Assembly (NCBI RefSeq): GCF_032050975.1 | Contig: NZ_CP116967.1 | Coordinates: forward strand, 1,547,001-1,611,000 | Direction of reading: 5' to 3' | Source of the DNA: Candidatus Nitrospira allomarina | GTDB lineage: Bacteria; Nitrospirota; Nitrospiria; Nitrospirales; UBA8639 | Length of the DNA: 64,000 bases | The notes under the pieces: model-generated | The model's database searches: none | What the model was told of the DNA's origin: nothing | Seen by the model: only the letters and a program-made list of their open reading frames with translations | Position numbers and translations under genes: made by a program | In this document: positions 18,362 through 26,781 of the stretch, piece after piece | Layout: every line of letters begins with the position of its first letter | Numbering within the stretch: position 1 is the stretch's first letter

Positions 18362-19249
18362 ATGTCGACCTCCCATTCAGAACCGTTGTTCCGGCACGTG
18401 TCCATTATCGGGATAGGCCTGCTTGGAGGCTCTCTCGGCCTTGCACTGAAGGAACAGGGCTTAGCCAAAACGGTCGTCGGGGTCGGTCGTCGACAAGAAA
18501 ATCTCGAACTAGCCGTGCGAATGGGTGCCATTGATCAATTTGTCCTGGAGCCACATCGGGCGGTGAGCCGATCGGATCTAATTGTCCTGGCCACTCCTGT
18601 AGAGACTTACCTCTCCCAAATTGACCTGTGGGGAAAAGAGCTGGCCCCGTCGGCTATCGTGAGTGATGTGGGGAGCGTGAAGGGCCAACTGGTCTCAAAA
18701 ATTGAAGCCCGGTTGCCTCCTTCGACATTTTTTATCGGCGCCCATCCGATTGCCGGAAAAGAAAAATCGGGGGTGGCGCACGCCGATTCGCATTTGTTTC
18801 AAGGCGCTCGATGTATTCTGACTCCGACTCCCCATACGAATGCCCAGGCTCTGGAAAGGGTTCGTCATCTTTGGGATACTGTCGGATCTGTGGTGGCGTT
18901 GATGGATCCCATGGACCACGATTGGGTTTTCGGTGCAGTGAGTCATTTGCCGCATATCGCGGCTTTTTCTCTCATGCACACCTTGGAGACATTGCAAGGA
19001 CGAACATCTCAGCCGTCGGACTTGCTGAATTTTTCTGGCGGAGGGTTGCGCGATACCACGAGGATTGCGGCCAGTTCTCCTGAAATGTGGCGGGATATTT
19101 GTGTGGCCAATCATGGGAATTTGGTCGAGATGGTTGATCGGTATATTCAACAGCTACAACATTTTCGGGAGTTGTTGAGCAAACGGGATGCATCTGGATT
19201 GTACGAGGCGATTGCACGGGCCAAAGCCACACGAGAACGTTTGATATGA
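18362..19249 (+). CDS. tyrA: prephenate dehydrogenase
   Basis: NAD-dependent step to hydroxyphenylpyruvate or, with an arogenate substrate, tyrosine. It has 295 residues. The Rossmann motif is IIGIGLLGGSLG near residue 13, with SDVGSVKG, GAHPIAGKEKSG and SHLPHIAAF further on. There is no extra ACT or mutase domain. The ATG at 18362 fits the family, although no clear ribosome-binding site precedes it. The stop overlaps the aroA start by four bases (ATGA). Confidence 0.95.
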   Translation: MSTSHSEPLFRHVSIIGIGLLGGSLGLALKEQGLAKTVVGVGRRQENLELAVRMGAIDQFVLEPHRAVSRSDLIVLATPVETYLSQIDLWGKELAPSAIVSDVGSVKGQLVSKIEARLPPSTFFIGAHPIAGKEKSGVAHADSHLFQGARCILTPTPHTNAQALERVRHLWDTVGSVVALMDPMDHDWVFGAVSHLPHIAAFSLMHTLETLQGRTSQPSDLLNFSGGGLRDTTRIAASSPEMWRDICVANHGNLVEMVDRYIQQLQHFRELLSKRDASGLYEAIARAKATRERLI

Positions 19250-20541
19250 GTCAGTTCACCCTTCTTCCGACCAAAAGACCCCTTCGGGGCAGCCTGTCCG
19301 TACCGGGGGACAAATCCATTACGCATCGCGCCCTCATCTTTGGAGCCTTGGCGCAGGGCCGAACACGTATTGCGGGCTACTCTAGAGGCGAGGATTGCCT
19401 GAATACCCTTGATGCGATTCGTGCCTTAGGCGCGGATGTACAGGAAACGCCTGAGGGACTTGAGGTGGCCGGCAAAGGACTTTGGGGCCTGCAGGAACCT
19501 TCGAATGTGTTGGATTGTGGAAATTCCGGGACGGGTTTGCGCCTTTTGGCCGGCGTCTTAGCCGGGCAAAATTTCTTTTCCGTTCTGACTGGGGATTCCT
19601 CTCTGAGAAGTCGTCCGATGGGCCGGGTAGTCACTCCTCTCCGTCAAATGGGGGCCGTCATCTCGGGAAGACGTGGCGGTGAGTTGGCTCCTTTGGCTAT
19701 TCAAGGAACAGGGCTCAAGGGGATTCTCTACGAATCTCCTGTCGCAAGTGCCCAAATTAAATCGTGCATCCTCTTGGCCGGGCTCTTTGCCGAAGGGACG
19801 ACCATTGTGAAGGAGCCTAGACGATCCCGAGATCATACGGAGCGTCTCTTATCCTATTTGGGAGTTCCCCTCCAGGTTGATGGGTGCATCGTGCAACTTC
19901 AAGGCCGACCCTCCTTTGATGGAAAGTCGATTGAGGTCCCTGGAGATATCTCGGCTGCGGCGTTTTTTATGGTTGCAGCATCGATCGTTCCCGATTCGGA
20001 TATCCTGCTCACTGATATAGGATTGAATCCGGAACGAACGGGCATTCTGGATATTCTCCTCGAGATGGGAGCTGATATCACCATCGTCAACCAAAGAGAA
20101 AAATCGGGGGAACCGGTAGGTGATATCCGTGTGCGGTCTGCTCCGCTGAGGGGAATGACCATTGGGCCTGAACTCATTCCCAAATCGATTGATGAATTGC
20201 CTATATTGTGTGTGGCTGCCGCTATGGCCCATGGACAGACACGCATTACCGGAGCACACGAACTCCGCGTGAAAGAGACCGATCGCATTCGAGCTATGGC
20301 GACAGAATTATCCCGTCTCCAGGTTGAAGTTGAGGAACAGCCGGATGGTTTAGTCATTAATGGCGGTTCCCTTATTAAGGGTGCGGTTTGCCAGAGTTAT
20401 GGCGATCACCGTGTTGTGATGTCGCTGGCCATCTGCGGATTAGTGGCGGAGTCTCCTATTACCATTGAGGATGTGGCATGCGTTGAGACATCATTCCCGG
20501 GGTTCAAAGATAAGCTGTTGGATTTATTGACAAATTCTTAG
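19246..20541 (+). CDS. aroA: EPSP synthase
   Basis: Forms 5-enolpyruvylshikimate-3-phosphate, the penultimate step to chorismate. It has 431 residues. The N-terminal stretch PGDKSITHRALIFGALA, DCGNSGTGLRLLAG and RVKETDRI are the diagnostic motifs. The start overlaps the tyrA stop, so the two are translationally coupled. It is followed by cmk after 67 bases. Confidence 0.97.
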   Translation: MSQFTLLPTKRPLRGSLSVPGDKSITHRALIFGALAQGRTRIAGYSRGEDCLNTLDAIRALGADVQETPEGLEVAGKGLWGLQEPSNVLDCGNSGTGLRLLAGVLAGQNFFSVLTGDSSLRSRPMGRVVTPLRQMGAVISGRRGGELAPLAIQGTGLKGILYESPVASAQIKSCILLAGLFAEGTTIVKEPRRSRDHTERLLSYLGVPLQVDGCIVQLQGRPSFDGKSIEVPGDISAAAFFMVAASIVPDSDILLTDIGLNPERTGILDILLEMGADITIVNQREKSGEPVGDIRVRSAPLRGMTIGPELIPKSIDELPILCVAAAMAHGQTRITGAHELRVKETDRIRAMATELSRLQVEVEEQPDGLVINGGSLIKGAVCQSYGDHRVVMSLAICGLVAESPITIEDVACVETSFPGFKDKLLDLLTNS

Positions 20542-20608
20542 CGACCATTATAATGCTCCGGAATTTAGTTCGTAAAAGGAGAACAGGGCCGTTCAACGTT
20601 GTCGGTTA

Positions 20609-21268
20609 GTGATCACTATTGACGGTCCAGCTGGAGTCGGGAAGAGTACTGTGGCCAAGAGTCTGGCTACCCGTCTCGGATATGTTTACCTGGATACGGG
20701 GGCTTTGTATCGAGCGATTGCCTGGAAAGTTCAACAAGAACACCTTGACCCGAATAATCTTACTTACATCCAAGCACTTCTAGCGCGGACCGATCTGCGA
20801 CTGATGCCGAGTGGGGATGTCCTTTCCATTTGGATCGATGGGCAGGCAATTAATCAGGTGGTCATCAGAACGCCAGACATTAGCCAGTTGGCTTCCTGCA
20901 TTGCAGCTATTCAGTCCGTCAGGGACTGGTTACTCCCGATTCAGCGAAAAGTTGTTGGTGAAGTTGGGATTATTGCTGAAGGAAGAGATATGGGGACGCG
21001 AGTATTCCCTAGTGCTGATATAAAGTTTTTTCTCGATGCGGAATTGGAGATTCGAGCGAACCGACGGCAACGCGAATTAGGTCAACAAGGGAAAGTTATA
21101 GATTTGAAGACCGTGCGTAACGACATGGCCGTCCGAGATGATCGTGACCGGACAAGAATGGTCGACCCTTTACGTCCGGCGCCTGAGGCGATCATGATTG
21201 ATACCTCTCGACAATCTGTTGAAGAAGTTATCGGCCACATGATGCAATTCATATCGGATCGTTTGTGA
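20609..21268 (+). CDS. cmk: cytidylate kinase
   Basis: Phosphorylates CMP and dCMP. It has 219 residues. The P-loop GPAGVGKST starts at residue 6, with LDTGALYRAIAW and EGRDMGTRVFPSAD further on. The only in-frame start near the homology is the GTG at 20609. The nearest good Shine-Dalgarno (AAAGGAGA, 20575-20582) is 26 bases away, so initiation looks weak or atypical. Its stop overlaps plsC (GTGA). The cmk-rpsA neighbourhood is conserved across many bacteria. Confidence 0.95.
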   Translation: MITIDGPAGVGKSTVAKSLATRLGYVYLDTGALYRAIAWKVQQEHLDPNNLTYIQALLARTDLRLMPSGDVLSIWIDGQAINQVVIRTPDISQLASCIAAIQSVRDWLLPIQRKVVGEVGIIAEGRDMGTRVFPSADIKFFLDAELEIRANRRQRELGQQGKVIDLKTVRNDMAVRDDRDRTRMVDPLRPAPEAIMIDTSRQSVEEVIGHMMQFISDRL

Positions 21269-21933
21269 GTGGAATGGCCTACGGGCTGTTATGGATCCTG
21301 TTTAATGGGTTGGCGCGCCTCCTGTTTCGATTTCGGACAGAAGGTTCCCAACACTTTCCCAAAACAGGAGGGATTATCGTTGCGGCTAATCATGCCAGTT
21401 ACTTTGATATTCCCTTGTTAGGGTGCGCGATTCCGCGGCGGGTTTTTTTTTTAGGGAGAGCGAGCTTATTTCCCAATCGGTATCTGAATTGGGCCTTGCA
21501 AAAGCTCGGCTGGATCCCTTTAAAAACGCACAGACTGGACAGGAAAGCATTTGGGCAGGCACTCTCTCACTTGCAGGCAGGTGAACCCGTAGTTATTTTC
21601 CCCGAGGGGACAAGAACGGAGGACGGGTCCTTGCAGATCGGGAAGCCTGGTCTGGGTTATTTGGTAGCGGAATCACAATGCCAGGTGATTCCTGTGTATA
21701 TTTCTGGTACCTTTACAGTTCTTCCCATTCAGGCTCGATGGCCGCGGCTGTTTCCGTTAAGGGTCAGCTTTGGAAAACCGTTGAAATTTTGTAAAGATGA
21801 GGGGAAGAGTGTCAAGTCATTTTATGAGGACGTAACGACAACAGTTATGAATCATATTGCTCAATTGGGTGGCGTTCCCTCTCCAACCCAGGATGCGTAT
21901 GACACAGATTCAAAAAGCAAGTTGTGTGAATAA
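21265..21933 (+). CDS. plsC: 1-acyl-glycerol-3-phosphate acyltransferase
   Basis: Adds the second acyl chain to make phosphatidic acid at the membrane. It has 222 residues. NHASYFD is the catalytic HX4D box and FPEGTRTEDG the glycerol-phosphate-binding box. The hydrophobic N-terminus may associate with the membrane. The GTG at 21265 overlaps the cmk stop by four bases. Confidence 0.94.
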   Translation: MSGMAYGLLWILFNGLARLLFRFRTEGSQHFPKTGGIIVAANHASYFDIPLLGCAIPRRVFFLGRASLFPNRYLNWALQKLGWIPLKTHRLDRKAFGQALSHLQAGEPVVIFPEGTRTEDGSLQIGKPGLGYLVAESQCQVIPVYISGTFTVLPIQARWPRLFPLRVSFGKPLKFCKDEGKSVKSFYEDVTTTVMNHIAQLGGVPSPTQDAYDTDSKSKLCE

Positions 21934-21987
21934 TTATGGCAATCACCATTTAACCCGCCAAACTCGCCTGGAGGTATCAAAAGTCGG

Positions 21988-23694
21988 ATGAATACTCTTA
22001 CTCAACAACCTGAAAAAATTGATCGCGAAACTCTTGCCGCATTATACGACGAAACGTTTAAAAATATTGAAGAAGGAACGATTACCGAGGGCAGAGTCAT
22101 TGATATCCAGCGAGATCGTGTGGTGGTGGATATTGGCTATAAGTCTGAAGGCATGATTCCTGCCGACCAATTTTCTCCTGAAGAGTTGGAACAGCTGGCG
22201 GTGAATGACCCTGTTCAAGTGTATATCGAGCAATGTGAGGATGCAGATGGCAATTTGCTCCTCTCCAAAGAAAAAGCCGACAAGATGAAGGTTTGGGAGG
22301 ATTTGGAAGTTGCTCACAAAGATGAAAAACAAGTGCAAGGGAAAGTCATTTCTCGTATTAAGGGCGGCATGATCGTTGATATCGGCGTGAAGGCCTTTTT
22401 GCCAGGATCGCAAATTGACTTGACGCCGGTCAGAGATCTGGATGGTCTGGTCGGGAAAACGTATAACTTTAAAATTATTAAAATTAACCATCGTCGGGGT
22501 AATGTAGTAGTCTCCAGACGGGCGCTGCTCGAAGAAACTCGGGATAAACGAAGACAGTCGACACTGTCGACATTGTCTGAAGGCCAGTTGATTGAAGGCA
22601 CTGTAAAGAACATAACGGATTATGGGGCGTTCTTGGATTTAGGAGGTATTGATGGCCTGTTACACATTACCGATATTTCCTGGGGCCGTGTGGGGCATCC
22701 ATCCGATATGTTCTCCATTGGGGATCGAGTTGAAGTCTTGGTATTGAAATACGACCGGGAAACGGGTCGCATATCCTTGGGAGTAAAGCAAAAATCTCCA
22801 GATCCCTGGACAAAAGTTGAAGAAAAATATCCGGCAAGGAGTCGTGTGAATGGGAGAGTTGTGAGCCTGACCGATTATGGTGCGTTTGTCGAATTGGAGC
22901 CAGGCGTTGAGGGCTTGGTCCATGTGTCGGAAATGTCTTGGACTCATGAGGTTCGCCATCCATCAAAGGTCGTGTCTGTGGGCGATACCATAGAAGCTCA
23001 GGTCCTCCATGTTGACCAGCATAGCCGGAAGATTTCTCTTGGGATGAAACAAACCGCTCCTAACCCATGGGATATTATTGAAGACAAGTACCCTGAAGGA
23101 ACGGAAATTGAGGGCAAAGTAAAAAGTGTCACCGATTTTGGCGCTTTTGTCGGTTTAGATGAAGGCGTCGATGGGTTGATCCATATTTCTGATATGTCGT
23201 GGACCAAGCATATTAAGCATCCTTCCGAGCTGTTTAAGAAGGGGCAATCGGTCAAAGCCGTTATATTGAAAATTGATAAAGAAAAAGAACGGTTATCTTT
23301 GGGGTATAAGCAGTTGATCTCGGATCCATGGGTCTCTGAAATTCCCCAGCAATATCATGTTGGCGAAGTCACCACCGGCAAAGTTTCCAAAATCGCCGAC
23401 TTTGGAGTATTTGTGGAATTGGAAGGGGGCGTAGAAGGGTTGATTCACATCAGTGAGATCGGGCCGGATGTCCAGGAGCGCCTTGAGGAAAAATTTGCTG
23501 TTGGTCAGGAAGTAGCTGCGAAAATCGTTAAGGTTGATTGTGACGATCGGAAAATTGCCTTAAGTCTTTGGGAGCATTTGAAGGACCTAGAACAAACCGA
23601 GGTGGAAGAATTTAATAGCTCTCAAGGCAGCGTTGATCAAAGCCTCGGTGGGCGAGTTGTCCAAAAGAAAGATCAAGGGGATGAAGGCGAATAG
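21988..23694 (+). CDS. rpsA: 30S ribosomal protein S1
   Basis: mRNA-binding protein with six S1 (OB-fold) repeats, 568 residues. The last four share the KVxxxxDFGAFVxLxxGVxGLxHxSxxSW pattern, with starts near residues 201, 285, 371 and 458. The first two, less regular repeats cover about 30-180. The N-terminus starts MNTLTQQPEK and the C-terminus is Gln/Gly/acidic-rich. The start is the ATG at 21988, with GGAGG 13 bases away. Confidence 0.97.
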   Translation: MNTLTQQPEKIDRETLAALYDETFKNIEEGTITEGRVIDIQRDRVVVDIGYKSEGMIPADQFSPEELEQLAVNDPVQVYIEQCEDADGNLLLSKEKADKMKVWEDLEVAHKDEKQVQGKVISRIKGGMIVDIGVKAFLPGSQIDLTPVRDLDGLVGKTYNFKIIKINHRRGNVVVSRRALLEETRDKRRQSTLSTLSEGQLIEGTVKNITDYGAFLDLGGIDGLLHITDISWGRVGHPSDMFSIGDRVEVLVLKYDRETGRISLGVKQKSPDPWTKVEEKYPARSRVNGRVVSLTDYGAFVELEPGVEGLVHVSEMSWTHEVRHPSKVVSVGDTIEAQVLHVDQHSRKISLGMKQTAPNPWDIIEDKYPEGTEIEGKVKSVTDFGAFVGLDEGVDGLIHISDMSWTKHIKHPSELFKKGQSVKAVILKIDKEKERLSLGYKQLISDPWVSEIPQQYHVGEVTTGKVSKIADFGVFVELEGGVEGLIHISEIGPDVQERLEEKFAVGQEVAAKIVKVDCDDRKIALSLWEHLKDLEQTEVEEFNSSQGSVDQSLGGRVVQKKDQGDEGE

Positions 23695-23751
23695 GCTTCA
23701 TGGGCAGGATGGTTTGGATGAGCGCCGGACTTATGGCCAATCCCGAATATC

Positions 23752-24630
23752 ATGAGTAATGGGTATCCTCGATGGAAGCGCGTGCTGTGGATGATTCTCG
23801 GAGGCCTTGTCCTGTTTAGTGTTGGGAAAAGCCTGATTCCGGAATTGTTGTTAGCAGGTAAGGATGGTGTGGCTATCGTTCGGGTTGAGGGTCCCATTCT
23901 TGATTCGTATCAGACTGTCGAGGAACTGAAAAACTTTGCTGACGATCCTTTGGTCAAAGCGATTGTGGTGAGAATTGATAGCCCAGGTGGGGGCGTGGCG
24001 CCTTCTCAAGAAATTTATAATGCCGTTAAGAGAGTGAGAAAAGAAAAGAATAAAACGGTGATCGCATCCATGGGTACGGTGGCGGCTTCGGGAGGCTATT
24101 ATATTGCCGTGGGTACTGATCGCATTCTCGCGAATGCGGGTACTTTAACGGGTAGTATCGGCGTCATTATGCAATTGGCAAATTTTCACGAGTTACTGGA
24201 AAAAATCGGTGTCAAGAACCTTGTAGTCAAAAGTGGAAAATACAAAGATATCGGCTCTCCTTTTCGTCCCATGAATGAGGAAGATCGCAAGGTCTTAGAG
24301 TTGGTGATGAATGATGTCCATCGTCAATTTATCGATGCGGTGGCCGATGGGCGATCCCTGGATGTTGCGGAGGTCGAGCAGCTAGCCGATGGGCGTGTCT
24401 TTACGGGGCAGCAAGCCAAATCGATTCTGTTAGTTGATGATATCGGTGATTTGCACGATGCCATTAAATTAGCCGGCGAATTAGGCGGGATTGAGGGCGA
24501 GCCACGTGTCATGGAGGTGAGCAAGCCGTTTTCATTTAGGGATATACTTGAAAACACATTTCTTGGAAGCGTTCGCACCTTTGCCACGACTCATTTTCCC
24601 ACCCCGTTGCTGTACCTCTGGGTGGCTTGA
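23752..24630 (+). CDS. sppA: signal peptide peptidase SppA
   Basis: Membrane serine protease that degrades cleaved signal peptides. This is the short form of 292 residues. A single membrane segment lies around residues 8-25. The Ser nucleophile is in TVAASGGYYIA and the general-base lysine in VKSGKYKDIGSPFR, as in Bacillus-type SppA. It is encoded between rpsA and the IHF/HU gene, as in many proteobacteria-like layouts where ihfB follows rpsA. Confidence 0.94.
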   Translation: MSNGYPRWKRVLWMILGGLVLFSVGKSLIPELLLAGKDGVAIVRVEGPILDSYQTVEELKNFADDPLVKAIVVRIDSPGGGVAPSQEIYNAVKRVRKEKNKTVIASMGTVAASGGYYIAVGTDRILANAGTLTGSIGVIMQLANFHELLEKIGVKNLVVKSGKYKDIGSPFRPMNEEDRKVLELVMNDVHRQFIDAVADGRSLDVAEVEQLADGRVFTGQQAKSILLVDDIGDLHDAIKLAGELGGIEGEPRVMEVSKPFSFRDILENTFLGSVRTFATTHFPTPLLYLWVA

Positions 24631-24734
24631 TCCGGACAAGCAAAAATGAATCAATTACGTCTTTTGAGAAGCAGCGATGCTCATTGGCATAACTCAAGGT
24701 TCAAAAAGCGAGTCTCTGTGAGAAGGAGGATCGG

Positions 24735-25028
24735 ATGACAAAAGCGGATCTCATCGAAAAGTTGGCGGAAAAGGCTCCCCAATTGAGTCGAAGGCAAGCC
24801 GAGTTAGTAGTCAACACCATTTTTGATTCTATCCGTGATTCGTTAAAGCGTGGAGAAAAAACAGAAATCCGTGGGTTTGGAAGTTTTCGTCTTCGACACC
24901 GTCAGACCAAAGAGGGGCGTAACCCTAAAACTGGAGAATCGGTTTCGGTCCCTGAAAAGCGCATGCCGTTTTTTAAAGCCGGTAAGGAGATCAAAGAATT
25001 GTTAAACCCTGAGTTACCACCTGTCTAA
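24735..25028 (+). CDS. integration host factor/HU family DNA-binding protein
   Basis: Small DNA-bending protein of 97 residues. The pattern MTKADLIEKLAEK, RGFGSFRLRHR and GRNPKTGESV is diagnostic. Position after rpsA/sppA and the residues EIRGFGSF favour the IHF-beta-like branch, but HU cannot be excluded. It has a strong AAGGAGGATC just before the ATG. The next gene begins three bases after its stop, so the two are co-transcribed. Confidence 0.93.
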   Translation: MTKADLIEKLAEKAPQLSRRQAELVVNTIFDSIRDSLKRGEKTEIRGFGSFRLRHRQTKEGRNPKTGESVSVPEKRMPFFKAGKEIKELLNPELPPV

Positions 25029-25031
25029 ACC

Positions 25032-26018
25032 ATGTCTACTACCGAGCCATCTCAAACAGAACACGAGATCCCCTGGACGGAAGAGGCTTCGTCTCGACTG
25101 GAACGCGCTCCTTTGTTCCTGAGAGGTATGGTTCGCCGTCTTGCAGAAAAAAAAGCCAAAGAATTGGGATATACAGAAATTACGGCTGAAACTTTAGACC
25201 AATTTAAGCAGCAAATGATGGGCTCGATGGGGGGCGCGGCCGGCATGACTCAAGCTGCCGAGGATATGGCTCAAGGCAAACTCCCCTGGACCGCCGAGGC
25301 ACGAAAGCGTTTAGAGGCCGTTCCAGAGTTCATGCGAAGCATGATTGGCAAGATTGCTGAAGATGTGGCTAAAGAACGGGGCCATATGGAAGTGAATGTG
25401 GAATTATTTGAAAAGGTTGAAGCCTTAGGGGATATTCCGATCGAGAAAAGCGTGCCCATGGAATGGACCGATGAAGCTTTGGCTTTGTTGGATAAGCGTA
25501 TTCAGGATTCACCTCCGATTGCTATGGAATTTGTGACGGATATGTTAAAGCGGGATGCCGAGGATCTAGCCAGGGAACAAGGGATCGAGAAGATTGATGC
25601 TGAAACCTTGATCCGTCTCTGGGAGGATCCGCCCACACAGGTGGCATGGACGGATGAGGCCTGGAAACGACTTCATACCTCACCGGATTTTGTTCGAAGC
25701 GGCATCCGAAAAGCTGCAGAACGACGTGCGAGAAAACTCGGGCTAACCACTATCGACTCCGAACACCTCACCACCTTTCGAAATGAGGCGATGATGAAGG
25801 CCGTTAAGCGGATTCGAAGTTTTGGCTATCAGGAACTGACCTTTGATGCGTTTGGCGATGCTATGCAAAAAGTTAAACGATTAAAGGGGAATGAGCAGGC
25901 GGAACATCGCTTGGATGAGATCAGGGATTACATGAAGAAAAAGCCTGATGTTGGTTTATTGGGTGATGAACTCATGACCCGTTTCAGGAATTATTTAAAA
26001 GGAGAAGGAAAGCTGTAG
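25032..26018 (+). CDS. protein with four tandem PCP_red-type repeats
   Basis: A 328-residue, highly charged, helical protein with no signal peptide. It consists of repeats of about 46 residues at roughly 15-60, 86-131, 145-198 and 206-251. Each begins with Trp-Thr-(Glu/Ala/Asp)-Glu-Ala, and most go on to a Pro-x-(Phe/Met)-(Val/Met/Leu)-Arg helix and an Ala-rich helix (like AEKKAKELGYTEIT). This is the PCP_red domain pattern known from the C-terminus of light-independent protochlorophyllide reductase subunit B. A degenerate fifth unit may span 258-282. Repeat 3 is the most diverged. No catalytic site is visible and the function is unknown. It starts 3 bases after the IHF/HU gene. Confidence 0.8.
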   Translation: MSTTEPSQTEHEIPWTEEASSRLERAPLFLRGMVRRLAEKKAKELGYTEITAETLDQFKQQMMGSMGGAAGMTQAAEDMAQGKLPWTAEARKRLEAVPEFMRSMIGKIAEDVAKERGHMEVNVELFEKVEALGDIPIEKSVPMEWTDEALALLDKRIQDSPPIAMEFVTDMLKRDAEDLAREQGIEKIDAETLIRLWEDPPTQVAWTDEAWKRLHTSPDFVRSGIRKAAERRARKLGLTTIDSEHLTTFRNEAMMKAVKRIRSFGYQELTFDAFGDAMQKVKRLKGNEQAEHRLDEIRDYMKKKPDVGLLGDELMTRFRNYLKGEGKL

Positions 26019-26072
26019 TTACTGGATTCTTCCTGGTTTTGAGGGTGTAAGCCCGCTTGAAATTCCCCCTTC

Positions 26073-26693
26073 TTACTCCCCCCTAGCCCCTTTTTTCGCA
26101 AGTTGATCGACAAGGTCATTTTCCGGATTCCCGGAATGAGCTTTCACTTTGACCCAGTTAATCGTGATGCCTGATTCGTTGACCGCCTGTGCGTAGGCTT
26201 GGGTAAATGGTAGCTTGGTGCGCCATGCTCCGGTTGCCCAACTTTCTAGTCCTTGGTAGTCAAAGTAAATTGTCATTTCTGTTATCCCCTGGGATTGGCA
26301 CCATGTGATGGCTTTGAGGATGGCAAGAATTTCTCCAGCGACATTTCGGTGATTCATGGCTTCCTGCGGAATGTCATTCCCCTTGTCCCGGTGAATTTCT
26401 ACACCATTTTTTTTGACCAGTACCCCCCATCCCAGTCGAAGAGTGCCATCGTCCTTGGGGAAGCAGGATCCATCGACCCAAACTTCGATCATCGGGGATG
26501 ATGTTGTTGGGGTCGTTCGCTTCTGTGTGATTGGTTGACTGCTTGAACGAGATAACAGAAAAGCTTCCGCGTCTTCTCGTTTGGGGAAGGCTTTATATTC
26601 GGCTCCGGGAAAATGATGTACTTGGGCACGGCAGGCATCCCAACTCTCAAAGATGCCAATGGTGCGGCCGCGGCGGACGGCATAGAATTTCAT
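26073..26693 (-). CDS. ribonuclease HI with N-terminal viroplasmin domain
   Basis: Degrades RNA in RNA-DNA hybrids. It has 206 residues. Residues 1-46 (MKFYAVRRGRTIGIFESWDA and the FPKREDAEAFL end) form a viroplasmin (Cauli_VI) domain, which binds hybrids in eukaryotic-type RNase H1. The RNase H fold starts at about 68 with VDGS (Asp74), then Glu121, Asp145, His186 and Asp196, so all active-site residues are present. It is convergent with the PCP_red gene and lies 88 bases downstream of the TPR lipoprotein gene. Confidence 0.9.
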   Translation of the reverse strand: MKFYAVRRGRTIGIFESWDACRAQVHHFPGAEYKAFPKREDAEAFLLSRSSSQPITQKRTTPTTSSPMIEVWVDGSCFPKDDGTLRLGWGVLVKKNGVEIHRDKGNDIPQEAMNHRNVAGEILAILKAITWCQSQGITEMTIYFDYQGLESWATGAWRTKLPFTQAYAQAVNESGITINWVKVKAHSGNPENDLVDQLAKKGARGE

Positions 26694-26781
26694 GAAGGTT
26701 TAACGCGTGGATTATCCACTATAAAGGTATTTTCAAATGACCAGTGCTTGAACCGGGTATGTCCCCCAAAAATATTTTTGA

